Position numbers and translations under genes: made by a program | The notes under the pieces: generated by a model | Databases searched by the model: none | The model's input: the letters and a program-made list of their open reading frames with translations, nothing else | What the model was told of the DNA's origin: nothing | Part shown: positions 51,290-61,191 of the stretch, piece after piece | Layout of the letters: the number at the start of each line of letters is the position of its first letter | Numbering within the stretch: the stretch's first letter is position 1 | Assembly (NCBI RefSeq): GCF_000293865.2 | Contig: NZ_ALKN02000014.1 | Span: 1-64,000, forward strand | Length of the DNA stretch: 64,000 nucleotides | Direction of reading: 5' to 3' | DNA from: Limnohabitans sp. Rim28 | GTDB lineage: Bacteria > Pseudomonadota > Gammaproteobacteria > Burkholderiales > Burkholderiaceae_C

Positions 51290-52108
51290 ATGACAACTGG
51301 CTTTGACTACCCTATTGGTCCGCAGCGCATTATTTGTATGACCGAAGAGACCACCGAGTGGTTGTACCTGCTCGGTCAGGAATATCGCATTGTGGGCATT
51401 TCCGGCTACACCGTGCGACCCGCGCGTGCACGACAAGAGAAGCCTCGCATCAGCGCGTTTACCAGCGCGAAGATCGACCAAATACTGGCCTTGCAGCCCG
51501 ATTGCGTGTTGGGTTTTTCGGACTTGCAGGCCGATATCGCATCGACCCTGATCCGCCAAGGCGTGCAAGTGACGATTTTTAACCAGCGTAGCGTGGCCGA
51601 GATTTTGTCCATGCTTTACCAGGTGGGTGCCATGGTCGGCCAAGCGCAGCAGGCCATGGAGCGCATCGCCGCCATGCAGGCGCAGATGCAGGCAGTGGCG
51701 CTTGCCGCTGCAGCCTTGCCACGCAGACCGCGTGTGTATTTTGAAGAATGGGACGAACCGCCTATCAGCGCCATCCGCTGGGTTTCCGAACTCATGGGGA
51801 TTGCCGGTGGCGATGATTGTTTCCCCGAGTTGGCGCAGCAGTCCCTGGGTAAAAACCGAATCATTGCCGATAGCAGTGAGATCGTACGGCGCGACCCTGA
51901 CATCATCATTGGCTCCTGGTGCGGAAAAAAATTTCGCCCCGAAAAAGTCACGGCGCGTGATGGTTGGCAAAACGTCAAAGCGGTACAACACCAGCAGTTA
52001 TTTGAAATCAAGTCGCCCGACATATTGCAACCCGGCCCGGCATCGCTGACCGATGGTTTGGCGCATTTGCATCGCATCATCATGGACTGGGCGCGTGTGT
52101 ATGCATAA
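51290..52108 (+). CDS. BtuF-like cobalamin-binding protein without a signal peptide
   Basis: A 272-residue protein of the BtuF-type helical-backbone substrate-binding fold (RIICMTEETTEWLYLLGQ; PRISAFTSAKIDQILALQPDCVLGFSDLQ; RDPDIIIGSWCGKKF). It starts directly with FDYPIGPQRI and has no signal peptide, so it is probably cytosolic, unlike the second BtuF-like protein in this operon. It may bind corrinoids inside the cell, or the true start could lie elsewhere. It lies between cobB and cobU with 4-bp and 8-bp junctions. Confidence 0.8.
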   Translation: MTTGFDYPIGPQRIICMTEETTEWLYLLGQEYRIVGISGYTVRPARARQEKPRISAFTSAKIDQILALQPDCVLGFSDLQADIASTLIRQGVQVTIFNQRSVAEILSMLYQVGAMVGQAQQAMERIAAMQAQMQAVALAAAALPRRPRVYFEEWDEPPISAIRWVSELMGIAGGDDCFPELAQQSLGKNRIIADSSEIVRRDPDIIIGSWCGKKFRPEKVTARDGWQNVKAVQHQQLFEIKSPDILQPGPASLTDGLAHLHRIIMDWARVYA

Positions 52109-52682
52109 AGCACTGACTATCGCGCGCAGCGAATTCATCCTCGGCGGTCAAAAGAGCGGTAAGTCGCGGCACGCCGAATTACTCGCGCAGCAGTGGCTTG
52201 GCCTGTCAACAGACCATAGCGCCGTATTGATCGCCACAGCCCAGCCCTGGGACGAGGAAATGCGCGCGCGCATCGGCCGCCATCAGGCCGACCGCGCGCA
52301 GCGTGTGCCGGGCATGCGAACCATTGAAGAGCCCCTGGCCTTGGCGCAGACTCTGGCCGTGCACAGTCGTCCCGATGTGCTGTTGGTAGTCGATTGCCTG
52401 ACCTTGTGGCTGACCAACGGCATGATGCCCATGCACCCGCAAGCAGGCGCGCAATTTGATGTCGAAAGCCAAGTATTTGCCTTGACAGAGGCGATTGCCA
52501 TAGCCACAGGCCCGGTGGTCTTGGTGGGCAATGAAATTGGCATGGGCGTGATTCCCATGGGCGCTGAAGTGCGCGCTTTTGTGGATGCACTGGGCCGGCT
52601 CAACCAGCGCGTGGCCCAGGCGTGTGCGCGTGTCACCTTGATGGCGGCCGGCTTGCCCCTAACTTTGAAAGCCGCTCCATGA
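52101..52682 (+). CDS. cobU: Adenosylcobinamide kinase / guanylyltransferase CobU
   Basis: A 193-residue enzyme with the P-loop FILGGQKSGKSRHAELLAQ, VVDCLTLWLTNG and VGNEIGMGVIPMGAEVRAFVDALGRLNQ. It phosphorylates adenosylcobinamide and then attaches GMP to give adenosylcobinamide-GDP, the step before CobS. The start at 52101 overlaps the previous gene by 8 bp; its stop overlaps the next gene start (ATGA). Confidence 0.95.
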   Translation: MHKALTIARSEFILGGQKSGKSRHAELLAQQWLGLSTDHSAVLIATAQPWDEEMRARIGRHQADRAQRVPGMRTIEEPLALAQTLAVHSRPDVLLVVDCLTLWLTNGMMPMHPQAGAQFDVESQVFALTEAIAIATGPVVLVGNEIGMGVIPMGAEVRAFVDALGRLNQRVAQACARVTLMAAGLPLTLKAAP

Positions 52683-53563
52683 AACGCTATTACTTTTATT
52701 TGCTGCTCGTCCTGTTGCAATCGTTTGCAGCGCAAGCGGTGGAAGTCGTCGACGACCGCGGTTTTCGCACCACCTTGCCGCATCCGCCGCAACGTATCGT
52801 CAGCCTCTTGCCGTCCTTAACCGAGTCGATTTGCGAACTCGGCTATTGCCAGCGCCTAGTGGGTGTGGACCGCTATTCAAACTTTCCCGCCAGTCTGCAA
52901 AACCTGCCCCAACTTGGCGGCGGGCTCGATCCGAATATCGAAGCGATTGTGGTGCTCAAGCCCGACGTGGTAATCATGGCGGCTTCGTCTCGTGCGGGTG
53001 AGCGTTTGCGCGCACTGGGTTTGAACGTGGTGGCGCTGGAGCCCAAAACCCATGCCGATGTGCAACGCGTCTTGCGCAAACTTGGTCAGTTGCTGGAAGC
53101 TCCCGATGTCGACAAAATCTGGCGCGCCATCGATGCCGGCGTATCGGCCGCCGCCCAATCGCTACCGTCTTCGGCGCTCGGCACGCGGGTGTATTTTGAA
53201 GTCAACCCCGCCCCCTATGGCGCGGGCGAGAACTCTTTCATCGGCGAGACCCTGTCCCGCCTGGGCGCAAAAAACATCATCCCTGCCAAGCTCGGCCCCT
53301 TCCCCAAGATCAACCCTGAATTCATAGTGCGCGCCAACCCGGATCTCATCATGGTAGGTGACAGTAGCGCCGAGGCCATGTTGCAGCGCCCGGGCTGGCC
53401 TGCCATGCGCGCCGTACGTGAACAACGCGTGTGCGCGTTTTCACCCGCGCAGTCCAATGTGCTGGTGCGCCCCGGCCCGCGCATGGCCGAGGCTGCGCGC
53501 TTGATGGCAGCGTGCGTCAACGAAAAGTCGCCGGGCTCGGGCCCTCGCAAGGTGCAGCGATGA
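52679..53563 (+). CDS. btuF: Periplasmic cobalamin-binding protein BtuF
   Basis: A 294-residue protein with signal peptide KRYYFYLLLVLLQSFAAQAV, then VVDDRGFRTTLPHPPQRIVSLLPSLTES, DRYSNFPASLQNLPQLGG and NIEAIVVLKPDVVIM. It delivers cobalamin to the BtuCD transporter. Start and stop overlap the flanking genes by ATGA, so the set is translationally coupled with btuC. Confidence 0.92.
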   Translation: MKRYYFYLLLVLLQSFAAQAVEVVDDRGFRTTLPHPPQRIVSLLPSLTESICELGYCQRLVGVDRYSNFPASLQNLPQLGGGLDPNIEAIVVLKPDVVIMAASSRAGERLRALGLNVVALEPKTHADVQRVLRKLGQLLEAPDVDKIWRAIDAGVSAAAQSLPSSALGTRVYFEVNPAPYGAGENSFIGETLSRLGAKNIIPAKLGPFPKINPEFIVRANPDLIMVGDSSAEAMLQRPGWPAMRAVREQRVCAFSPAQSNVLVRPGPRMAEAARLMAACVNEKSPGSGPRKVQR

Positions 53564-54630
53564 ACGTAGCTGCGCTGCGTCTGGCTGTGGTCTTGCTGCT
53601 GCTGAGCGCAGCGCTGATGCTGCTTGGCGTGTGCGTGGGTAGCGCTGGTTTTGAGGATTTGCTCCGGCCTTTGTTACATCCTCAAATTGACCCGGATCAA
53701 AGCGCACTGGCCGCGCAAATCGTGTTGGACATCCGCTTGCCTCGTACCATCGGCGCATGGACTGCTGGGGCTTTGCTTGGCTTGGCCGGTGCGGTGGCGC
53801 AAGGCTTGTTTCGTAACCCGCTGGCTGATCCGTATTTGCTGGGCAGCGCCTCGGGCGCAGCGCTGGCCGTAGCACTGGCACTGCTGGCCATGGGCGGCGC
53901 TTCGGGTATGTTGGGTGGTACCGTGATGAGCGCCGGCGCCACCTTCAGCGTCTACTCGGGCAGCCTGCTGGTACGACTGGGATTGACTGGTGCGGCCTTT
54001 GTAGGTGCGGTGCTGGCGGTGCTGCTCACGCTGATCTTGTCGCGTGGTGTGCAACACACTTTGCGTTTGTTGCTCGCGGGTGTGGTGGTCGGCGTGGTGC
54101 TGGGGGCGGCTACCCAGTTGGTCTTGTTATTCTCGCCCGAATCCTTGCAGGCTATGCAATCGTTTATGTTGGGCTCGACCGCCTTTGCAGGTTGGGCTGC
54201 GTGCGGCCTGATGGGCGTGGTCTGGTTGCTGGGCGTCGCCATTGCGTGCGCGCTCGGGCGGGTCCTGGACGGGCTCAGTTTGGGTGAGACTACGGCACGC
54301 AGTCTGGGCCTGCCGGTCGCCTCAATTCGCATGGTGCTGATCGTCGTGCTGGCTATCGCCACCGGAACTGCGGTTGCGCAAACCGGTTTGATTGCCTTTG
54401 TCGGCCTGGCCGCACCGCATTTGGTGCGCTCGGTCTTGAGCACGGGTCACCGCTGGTTGATTGTGCTGGCCAGTTTGATGGGCGCGGTCTTACTCATGGC
54501 CGCTGACGTGCTGGCGCGCTGGCTGATTGCGCCCCAGGAGTTACCCGTGGGCGTGGTGACTGCGGTACTTGGTGGTGCGTATTTGCTCTGGCTGATGCAC
54601 CGCAGTACGCTGGCAAAAGGGGCTGCTTGA
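53560..54630 (+). CDS. btuC: Cobalamin ABC transporter permease BtuC
   Basis: A 356-residue FecCD-type permease with about ten membrane segments. LDIRLPRTIGAWTAGALLGLAGAVAQGLFRNPLADPYLLG is the family's first signature; GLIAFVGLAAPHLVRSVL and PQELPVGVVTAVLGGAYLLWLM mark the end. The start at 53560 overlaps btuF (ATGA). It pairs with the ATPase gene downstream. Confidence 0.93.
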   Translation: MNVAALRLAVVLLLLSAALMLLGVCVGSAGFEDLLRPLLHPQIDPDQSALAAQIVLDIRLPRTIGAWTAGALLGLAGAVAQGLFRNPLADPYLLGSASGAALAVALALLAMGGASGMLGGTVMSAGATFSVYSGSLLVRLGLTGAAFVGAVLAVLLTLILSRGVQHTLRLLLAGVVVGVVLGAATQLVLLFSPESLQAMQSFMLGSTAFAGWAACGLMGVVWLLGVAIACALGRVLDGLSLGETTARSLGLPVASIRMVLIVVLAIATGTAVAQTGLIAFVGLAAPHLVRSVLSTGHRWLIVLASLMGAVLLMAADVLARWLIAPQELPVGVVTAVLGGAYLLWLMHRSTLAKGAA

Positions 54631-54631
54631 T

Positions 54632-55414
54632 ATGCCGGGTCCTAATGTTACAACCGCGCTGAAGGCGCAGAAATTACAGGTCAGCCTGATGGGTAGGCCG
54701 GTGCTGCATGGCCTGGACTTGGCTATTGCAGCCGGTCAGTGGACCAGCATCGTCGGCCCTAATGGCGCGGGCAAGTCCACCCTGCTCAAAGCACTGGCCG
54801 GCTTATTGCCGGCTGCTGGCCATGTTGAGTTGCTAGGCCAGCCCTTGCACAGCCTGCCAGTGCGCACCCGCGCATTGCAAATGGCCTGGTTAGGGCAAAA
54901 CGAAAGCACGGGCGATGACCTCAAAGTTTGGGACGTCGCCATGCTGGGCCGCCTGCCGCACCAGTCTTGGTTGGGCGCCTCTAACCCCATAGACCATGCG
55001 GCAGTCGAGCAGGCCTTGCGCGCCACCCATGCCTGGGAGTGGCGCGAGCGTGCGCTGGGTCAGCTCTCGGCGGGTGAGCGCCAGCGTGTGCTTTTGGCGC
55101 GGGCGCTAGCGGTGCAAGCGCAGGTATTGCTGATGGACGAACCGCTGGCCAACCTGGACCCGCCGCACCAAGCCGATTGGTTGCAACTGGTGCGGGCCCT
55201 TGTCGCCCAGGGTTGCACGGTGGTGAGCGTCTTGCACGAGATTTCCATGGCCTTGCATGCCGACACCATAGTGGTGATGGCGCAAGGCCGCATGACCCAC
55301 CACGGCCCCTGCGCTGATGCGCAAACCCACCGCGCCGTGGAGCAGGTGTTCGACCATCGATTGGCCATCCATGCCTTGGCCGGTCAATGGGTGGCCATAC
55401 CGTCCAAAATCTGA
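54632..55414 (+). CDS. btuD: Cobalamin ABC transporter ATP-binding protein BtuD
   Basis: A 260-residue ABC ATPase: Walker [20 protein letters not shown], signature [32 protein letters not shown] (joined to Walker B) and the His switch [10 protein letters not shown]. It powers cobalamin import with BtuC and BtuF. It starts 1 bp after the btuC stop. A gene for the adenosyltransferase follows after 28 bp. Confidence 0.93.
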   Translation: MPGPNVTTALKAQKLQVSLMGRPVLHGLDLAIAAGQWTSIVGPNGAGKSTLLKALAGLLPAAGHVELLGQPLHSLPVRTRALQMAWLGQNESTGDDLKVWDVAMLGRLPHQSWLGASNPIDHAAVEQALRATHAWEWRERALGQLSAGERQRVLLARALAVQAQVLLMDEPLANLDPPHQADWLQLVRALVAQGCTVVSVLHEISMALHADTIVVMAQGRMTHHGPCADAQTHRAVEQVFDHRLAIHALAGQWVAIPSKI

Positions 55415-55442
55415 TTCTTATCCTTTAGGAAGTGCTAACCTT

Positions 55443-56012
55443 ATGCAAATAGAAACGCCCCCCACCGAAAAGCCCTATGAAAAATCCGAGGGCGAGCGGC
55501 GCGGCCTCATTATTGTCAACACCGGCGACGGCAAGGGCAAAAGTACTTCGGCTTTTGGCCTGGCTTTGCGCGCCCACGGACGCGCCAAGAAGGTGAAGAT
55601 TTTTCAGTTCATGAAAGTGCCTTCGGCACGCTTTGGCGAACACCGCATGTTTGAACAACTGGGCATCCCCATCGAAGGCCTGGGCGACGGCTTTAGCTGG
55701 AAAAGCCAGGACCTGGAACACAGCGCGCAATTGGCGCGCGATGGCTGGCAAAAGGCCAAAGCGGCCATCCAAAGCGGTGAGTACTTCATGGTCACGCTGG
55801 ACGAAATCACCTACCCGTTAATTTACGGCTGGATGCCCCTGGACGATGTGCTGGACACCTTGCGCAGCCGCCCCAGCCATTTGCATGTGGTGTTGACCGG
55901 ACGCCGCTGCCCCCCGGAAATCATAGCCCTGGCAGACACCGTGACCGAGATGACCATGGTCAAGCATGCATTCCAAGCGGGCATCCCGGCGCAGCGTGGG
56001 ATTGAGGATTGA
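55443..56012 (+). CDS. cobO: Cob(I)yrinic acid a,c-diamide adenosyltransferase CobO/BtuR
   Basis: A 189-residue adenosyltransferase of the CobA/CobO/BtuR type. The P-loop [20 protein letters not shown] and the [21 protein letters not shown] and [20 protein letters not shown] motifs are typical. It transfers the 5'-deoxyadenosyl group of ATP to Co(I) corrinoids. The ATG at 55443 is used, with AGGAAG upstream at a slightly long distance. Confidence 0.95.
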   Translation: MQIETPPTEKPYEKSEGERRGLIIVNTGDGKGKSTSAFGLALRAHGRAKKVKIFQFMKVPSARFGEHRMFEQLGIPIEGLGDGFSWKSQDLEHSAQLARDGWQKAKAAIQSGEYFMVTLDEITYPLIYGWMPLDDVLDTLRSRPSHLHVVLTGRRCPPEIIALADTVTEMTMVKHAFQAGIPAQRGIED

Positions 56013-56093
56013 ATGCGCCCCATTCACCTTGCACCCTTTCCATGCACTGGTGCGTCCCAGCGCATGGACTTTCTCAGAAAAAAAATTTAGCTT

Positions 56094-56468
56094 ATGACGA
56101 TTGATTCACCCCCCAAACCCACCATCAGCCCCTACAAACACCATGTGCTGCTGTGCACCGGCCAACGCTGCGGGGAGGAGGGGGCAGGACAGGCGTTGTA
56201 TGACAGCTTATGGACCAAGCTCAAGGCGGCCGGCATACACGAGGGGCCGGAGCGAACCAAATTCAACAGCGTCAACTGTTTTGGGGCTTGCAAAGGCGGC
56301 CCAGTGATGTGTGTGCAGCCGCAGGGCATCTGGTACTACAACGTGACACCGGCCAATTTAGATCTCATCATTGCCGAGCATCTTGTGGGTGACCAAGCGG
56401 TGCAGGAGTTGGTTTTTCACCAGAGCCCTGAGGCTAGTGATTCCGCGCAGCGCGGCAGTGCTGGATGA
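56094..56468 (+). CDS. (2Fe-2S) ferredoxin of the B12 operon
   Basis: A 124-residue thioredoxin-like [2Fe-2S] ferredoxin. HHVLLCTGQRCGEEGAG carries two cluster Cys and NCFGACKGGPVMCVQP the other two; WYYNVTPANLDLIIAEHLVG completes the fold. Similar genes occur in cob operons, and such proteins may supply electrons for Co(II) to Co(I) reduction before CobO acts. That role is inferred from the position between cobO and cobD. Confidence 0.85.
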   Translation: MTIDSPPKPTISPYKHHVLLCTGQRCGEEGAGQALYDSLWTKLKAAGIHEGPERTKFNSVNCFGACKGGPVMCVQPQGIWYYNVTPANLDLIIAEHLVGDQAVQELVFHQSPEASDSAQRGSAG

Positions 56469-56511
56469 GTCTGTGGGTTTGACCACATTCATTTCCACGC
56501 CCGATGCGGCC

Positions 56512-57528
56512 ATGCTGTGTCTGCCTGTGCTGGCATTGCTGGCGGCGCTGGCGATAGACCATTTTCTCGGCGAGCCGCCGGTGCGCTTTCACCCGGTGGT
56601 GTGGATGGGCAATTACCTTACCTGGGCCGGCGAGCAGGTGCAATCCCTGAGCCGCCAGACTTTAGCCGCTGGTGGTGCGGCTATCGAAAACGAACCGGCC
56701 GACTTACCCGCATTCGCCCTCGGCGCACTGGCATGGTTATGGGGTATTTTGCTGGTGGGTGCTGCGGCGTATGCCATCGAACAAAGCGTGTTGGCATGGC
56801 TGGAGCCGTTAAGCTGGGCGGGCCTGCTGCTGGCTGCGCTGCTGCTGGGTCTGGTGCTCAAACCGGCATTGGCTTGGGCTATGTTGCGCACCGAGACGCA
56901 GGCCGTAGAACTTGCCCTCAGTGGCTTGCCCGATGGCTCACTGGCGCGGGGCCGGGAGCGATTGCGTTTTCTGGTCAGCCGGGATGTGACCGATTTTAGC
57001 GAGGTACAGGTAAGAGAAAGCGTCATTGAGTCGCTGGCGGAAAACCTGAACGACTCCGTGGTAGCACCGATATTTTGGTTTGTCGTACTGGGCCTTCCCG
57101 GTGCGCTGATGTACCGCTTTGCCAATACGGCCGATGCCATGTGGGGCTACCCTGGTATGTACCGTGAACGCAACTGGCAATGGGCCGGAAAGTGGGCAGC
57201 ACGCGCAGACGATGTGCTCAGCTGGCTGCCGGCGCGTATCACCGCCTTGCTGCTGGCGCTGGCTGCGGCAGGTGTGTCCTTCGCGCAGTTGTACCGCGAC
57301 GCGGCCCGTACACCGTCACCCAACAGCGGCTGGCCCATGGCTGCGATGGCGATGGCGCTGGGTTGCAGTCTGAGCAAGCCACAGGTCTATGTCCTGAATG
57401 CGCCAGGCCGCGAGCCCCAAGCGGCGGACACCGAGCGCGCCATCCGGCTGGCGGGCCGGGCGTTGCTGATGGGCGTGGCGGGCCTGGTGATGTTTACCTT
57501 GGTAGGCATGCTGAAGGGCTTGCCATGA
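56512..57528 (+). CDS. cobD: Adenosylcobinamide-phosphate synthase CobD/CbiB
   Basis: A protein of about 338 residues of the CobD/CbiB membrane family. ALAIDHFLGEPPVRFHPVVWMGNYL at the N-terminus, RFLVSRDVTDFSEVQVRESVIESLAENLNDSVVAPIFWF in the centre and WPMAAMAMALGCSLSKP near the end are characteristic, with several hydrophobic segments. It joins the aminopropanol arm to cobyric acid. An ATG at 56512 or a GTG at 56473 could start it; the ATG is used. The 3' end overlaps cobC by 4 bp. Confidence 0.93.
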   Translation: MLCLPVLALLAALAIDHFLGEPPVRFHPVVWMGNYLTWAGEQVQSLSRQTLAAGGAAIENEPADLPAFALGALAWLWGILLVGAAAYAIEQSVLAWLEPLSWAGLLLAALLLGLVLKPALAWAMLRTETQAVELALSGLPDGSLARGRERLRFLVSRDVTDFSEVQVRESVIESLAENLNDSVVAPIFWFVVLGLPGALMYRFANTADAMWGYPGMYRERNWQWAGKWAARADDVLSWLPARITALLLALAAAGVSFAQLYRDAARTPSPNSGWPMAAMAMALGCSLSKPQVYVLNAPGREPQAADTERAIRLAGRALLMGVAGLVMFTLVGMLKGLP

Positions 57529-58583
57529 CCATGCAAGGCGAAAAGGTCATGCGCGTGCACGGTGGTGCCGATGCCTTAGGTGTTGCACGCTTTGATTTCT
57601 CCACCAACAGCAACGCTTGCGGCCCCTGCCCGCAAAGCTTGCACGATGTGCAACAGGCCGACACTACGCACTATCCGGACCCGGATTACCGCGACTTGCG
57701 CCAGGCGCTGGCAGACTTTCATGCGGTGGATGTCCGGCGCATTGTGCTGGCGGCCAGTGCCAGCGAGTTCATCTTCCGTATCAGCGCGCTCGCGGCGCAA
57801 AGGGCAAGCGCACGGGGCGAAATTGCCCAGGTCTGGCTGCCTGCTTGCGCGTATGGCGACTATGCCTATGCCGCGCAGGCATGGGGTTTGCGTCAGGTGC
57901 AGGACCCGCAGGCGGCGCAGCTGCTGTGGGCGTGTGAGCCGTCGAGCCCGCTGGGTCAGTCACATACTGACTGGCCAGCCTGGTTGCATCAGCCGCACAG
58001 TACGCCGCAGCCACCTGCTGCGCAACTGGTGCTCGATTGCGCGTATGCGCCATTACAATTACAAGGTCAGTCTTCCCTGACCAATGCGCAGCGTGACAGG
58101 GTCTGGTGTTTGTGGACCCCTAATAAGGCGCTAGGCTTGACAGGCGTGCGTGCTGCGTATGCGATTGCACCACTGAACGCAGACGCAGAGGTGCAGTCGC
58201 TGCGAGCGCTCGCACCTTCCTGGCCTTTAGGCGCGCACGGTGTGGCCATGTTGCAGAACTGGGTGCAAACCGATACCCAGGCATGGCTGACGCAAAGCCG
58301 CAGTTTGCTTCAAGCCTGGAAGCAACGCCAGTTGATGGCCCTGAAAGAATTAAACTGGGATTGTTTGCCCAGTCTGGCCAATTTTTTCTGTGCCCGTTCG
58401 CTTACAGATATAGATCTGCCGGCGCTGCGCGCAGCAGGCATCAAATTACGTGACGCCTCGTCCCTGGGCTTGCCAGGCTTTTTCCGGCTTGCGGTGTTGC
58501 CGCCATTAGCGCAGGATGCGTTGTTCGCCCAGTTGCAGCGTTACTTGCAAGTGGGCAAAGTGCAACAAAAGGATGGGGTGTGA
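57525..58583 (+). CDS. cobC: PLP-dependent CobC-type (threonine-phosphate decarboxylase-like) enzyme
   Basis: A 352-residue fold type I PLP protein with HGGADALGVARFDFSTNSNACGPCP, THYPDPDYRDLRQAL and the PLP Lys in LWTPNKALGLTGVRAAYA. Such CobC/CobD-like proteins make the aminopropanol phosphate arm from threonine phosphate. The sequence is shorter than many family members and lacks some conserved glycines, so the substrate is inferred. Its start overlaps cobD and its stop overlaps the cobQ start. Confidence 0.85.
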   Translation: MTMQGEKVMRVHGGADALGVARFDFSTNSNACGPCPQSLHDVQQADTTHYPDPDYRDLRQALADFHAVDVRRIVLAASASEFIFRISALAAQRASARGEIAQVWLPACAYGDYAYAAQAWGLRQVQDPQAAQLLWACEPSSPLGQSHTDWPAWLHQPHSTPQPPAAQLVLDCAYAPLQLQGQSSLTNAQRDRVWCLWTPNKALGLTGVRAAYAIAPLNADAEVQSLRALAPSWPLGAHGVAMLQNWVQTDTQAWLTQSRSLLQAWKQRQLMALKELNWDCLPSLANFFCARSLTDIDLPALRAAGIKLRDASSLGLPGFFRLAVLPPLAQDALFAQLQRYLQVGKVQQKDGV

Positions 58584-60076
58584 GCGCGCGTTGTGTCATG
58601 GTGCTGGGCACTACCAGCGGCGCAGGTAAAAGCTGGCTGACCACCGCCTTGTGCCGCTACTACGCACGCCAAGGGCTAAAGGTCGCACCATTCAAAGCGC
58701 AGAACATGAGCAACAACGCACGGGTGGTGGCTTCCAGTAACGGTCAGGGCGAGATTGGCAGCGCACAATACTTTCAAGCACTGGCCGCGCATGCTTTTCC
58801 AGATGTGCGCATGAACCCGTTACTCTTAAAGCCCGAGCGCGATAAGCACAGCCAGGTGGTCATGCTCGGACATGTGGACGAGGTGTTGACGCACATGCCT
58901 TGGCGCGAGCGCAGCAATCATGTGTGGCCGCGGATTGCAGCTGCGCTCGACGAATTGATAGCCGACCACGATGTAGTGGTCATCGAAGGCGCAGGTTCGC
59001 CTGCTGAAATCAATTTGTCCAGCAGCGACATCGTCAATATGCGCATCGCTTTGCACGCGAATGCGGCCTGCCTGCTGGTGACCGACATCGACAAAGGCGG
59101 CGCGTTTGCGCATCTGTACGGTACCTGGGCTTTGTTGCCGACCCATGAGCGCGCACTGCTGCGTGGCTTTGTATTGAACAAGTTTCGTGGTGATGCTTTA
59201 TTGCTATCGCCTGCACCGCAGATGTTGCAAGACCTGACTGGTGTGCCCACGGTGGCGACTTTGCCGATGTGGTGGCAGCACGGCTTGCCGGAGGAGGACG
59301 GCGTGTTTGACGAGCGCAGTATCGCCAGCGGTGCGGTACGAACGACGATAGCTGTCATCGCCTATCCGCGCATCAGCAACCTTGACGAATTTCAACCATT
59401 AAAAAATATTCCAGGTTTGCGCTTGCAATGGGTACGCAGCCCGGCAGACCTGGTCGGTTTGAAGCCCATTGATTGGATCATCCTGCCCGGCTCCAAGCAC
59501 ACCAGCGGCGACTTGGCCTGGTTGCGCGCGCAAGGCCTAGATACTGCAATTGCACAGCATGCACAACAGGGCGGAGCGGTGCTAGGTATTTGCGGCGGTC
59601 TGCAAATGCTGGGCGAAGCTTTGATTGACCCGCACGGCATTGACGGCAACGCGCCTGGCTTGGGTCTACTGCCTCTAGTCACAGTGTTTGAAACCAACAA
59701 AATCGTGCGGCATACGCAGGCCTGTTTTTCAGATGCTCTGGCAGCTTGCACTACATCAACGTTCGCGCCGCTGGCCGGTGTCACGGTAGCGGGCTATGAA
59801 ATCCACAACGGCCAGACGCAGCAGCACGCAGACATGGCGCAGGCCGGTATCGTGGCGCACGCTGCCTTGCCCGATGGCCTAGGCTGGTACAACGCGCAGG
59901 GTAATGTCTTGGGTGTGTATGTGCACGGTTTGTTTGAGGACGCCGCTGCCGTGCAAGCTTTGTTCGGCGCGGGCCGCGCGCAGCCGGTGCCAACGCTGGA
60001 TAGCGTGTTCGAGGGTCTGGCAGACTATGTGCAAGTGCACTTTGAGCCCGGCGTGTTGGATGCCCTGATTTGTTGA
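58580..60076 (+). CDS. cobQ: Cobyric acid synthase CobQ
   Basis: A 498-residue amidotransferase. MVLGTTSGAGKSWLTTALCRYYARQG and KVAPFKAQNMSNNARV give the N-terminal ATP-binding part, VVIEGAGSPAEINL follows, and the C-terminal amidotransferase part has ILPGSKHTSGDLAWL and GAVLGICGGLQMLGE with the nucleophile Cys. It adds the b, d, e and g amides. The start is a GTG overlapping the cobC stop. Confidence 0.95.
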   Translation: MSARCVMVLGTTSGAGKSWLTTALCRYYARQGLKVAPFKAQNMSNNARVVASSNGQGEIGSAQYFQALAAHAFPDVRMNPLLLKPERDKHSQVVMLGHVDEVLTHMPWRERSNHVWPRIAAALDELIADHDVVVIEGAGSPAEINLSSSDIVNMRIALHANAACLLVTDIDKGGAFAHLYGTWALLPTHERALLRGFVLNKFRGDALLLSPAPQMLQDLTGVPTVATLPMWWQHGLPEEDGVFDERSIASGAVRTTIAVIAYPRISNLDEFQPLKNIPGLRLQWVRSPADLVGLKPIDWIILPGSKHTSGDLAWLRAQGLDTAIAQHAQQGGAVLGICGGLQMLGEALIDPHGIDGNAPGLGLLPLVTVFETNKIVRHTQACFSDALAACTTSTFAPLAGVTVAGYEIHNGQTQQHADMAQAGIVAHAALPDGLGWYNAQGNVLGVYVHGLFEDAAAVQALFGAGRAQPVPTLDSVFEGLADYVQVHFEPGVLDALIC

Positions 60077-60108
60077 TTTCTTCTACCCTACTGGAAAATT
60101 TCCGCCCT

Positions 60109-61191
60109 ATGAATACAACCCAACCTACCCTCAGAAATCTGCACGACCAAGCATTGAACAGCGTATTGCAGGATGCCATAGACAACAAAACCAAGCCACC
60201 GGGCTCGCTTGGTCGCCTCGAAGCACTAGCGGTACAAATCGGCGAAATTCTGGGCACAGATAAACCCGTGCTGGAACATCCGCAAATGGTGGTGTTTGCC
60301 GCCGACCACGGGCTCACAGCGCAAGGCATATCAGCCTTTCCTGCGGATGTGAGCTGGCAGATGGTTGAAAACTTTTTGGCCGGCGGCGCAGCGGTCAGCG
60401 TACTGGCGCGTCAACACGGCTTAGCTTTGACGGTGGTCGATTGCGGAGTCAACCGCGATTTTTTAGCGGGTCTGCCTGCGGGCACACCACGCCCGGGTTT
60501 GCTGGTGCGCAAAGTGGCGGGCGCAGAGCACGGCACGGCGGATTCTTCGCAAGGCGTGGCGATGACGCCATCGCAATGCGAACAAGCCATACGCAACGGC
60601 ATGGAACTGGTGCGCGACATACCTGGCAATGCATTGCTGCTGGGTGAAATGGGCATTGGTAACACCTCGGCCGCTTCTTTGTTGTTGGCGCGTTTGGCGG
60701 GGCTGGATATAGCATTGTGTACCGGCGCGGGCACTGGCTTGGATGCGGCGGCCGTGGCGCGCAAATGCGAGGTCTTGCGCCAGGTGTTGGCGCTGCATGC
60801 AGATGCGACGCAGCCCTTGGACGCACTGGCCTCGTTCGGCGGGCTGGAGATAGCCACCATGACCGGCGCGATATTGCAAGCGGCAGTTCAGCGACGGGTG
60901 ATTGTGGTGGACGGTTTCATTGCCAGTGCGGCGGTGCTGGTGGCGCATGCGTTGCAGCCGCTGGTCTTGCAGCGCTGCGTGTTTGCGCACCGCTCGGGCG
61001 AGCGCGGTCATGAATTCATGTTGCAACACTTAGGCGTGCATGCCTTGTTGGATCTGGGCTTGCGCCTAGGCGAAGGGTCTGGCGCAGCGCTGGCCTGGCC
61101 GCTGTTGCAGTCTGCCTGCGCCATTCTTCGCGAGATGGCCAGCTTTGCCTCGGCCGGCGTGTCTGAAAAATCCACACCTGTCGTCGCATGA
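60109..61191 (+). CDS. cobT: Nicotinate-nucleotide:dimethylbenzimidazole phosphoribosyltransferase CobT
   Basis: A 360-residue CobT enzyme with NKTKPPGSLGRLEALAVQIGEI, VVFAADHGLTAQGISAFP, GEMGIGNTSAASLLLARL and the catalytic Glu in HRSGERGHEFMLQHLG. It makes alpha-ribazole phosphate for the lower ligand. The ATG at 60109 is used; the 3' end overlaps cobS by ATGA. Confidence 0.95.
   Translation: MNTTQPTLRNLHDQALNSVLQDAIDNKTKPPGSLGRLEALAVQIGEILGTDKPVLEHPQMVVFAADHGLTAQGISAFPADVSWQMVENFLAGGAAVSVLARQHGLALTVVDCGVNRDFLAGLPAGTPRPGLLVRKVAGAEHGTADSSQGVAMTPSQCEQAIRNGMELVRDIPGNALLLGEMGIGNTSAASLLLARLAGLDIALCTGAGTGLDAAAVARKCEVLRQVLALHADATQPLDALASFGGLEIATMTGAILQAAVQRRVIVVDGFIASAAVLVAHALQPLVLQRCVFAHRSGERGHEFMLQHLGVHALLDLGLRLGEGSGAALAWPLLQSACAILREMASFASAGVSEKSTPVVA

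Noticed and set aside
52873..53425. Several antisense frames over btuF
   Set aside because: High-GC coding DNA gives long shadow frames; btuF has clear motifs and couplings.
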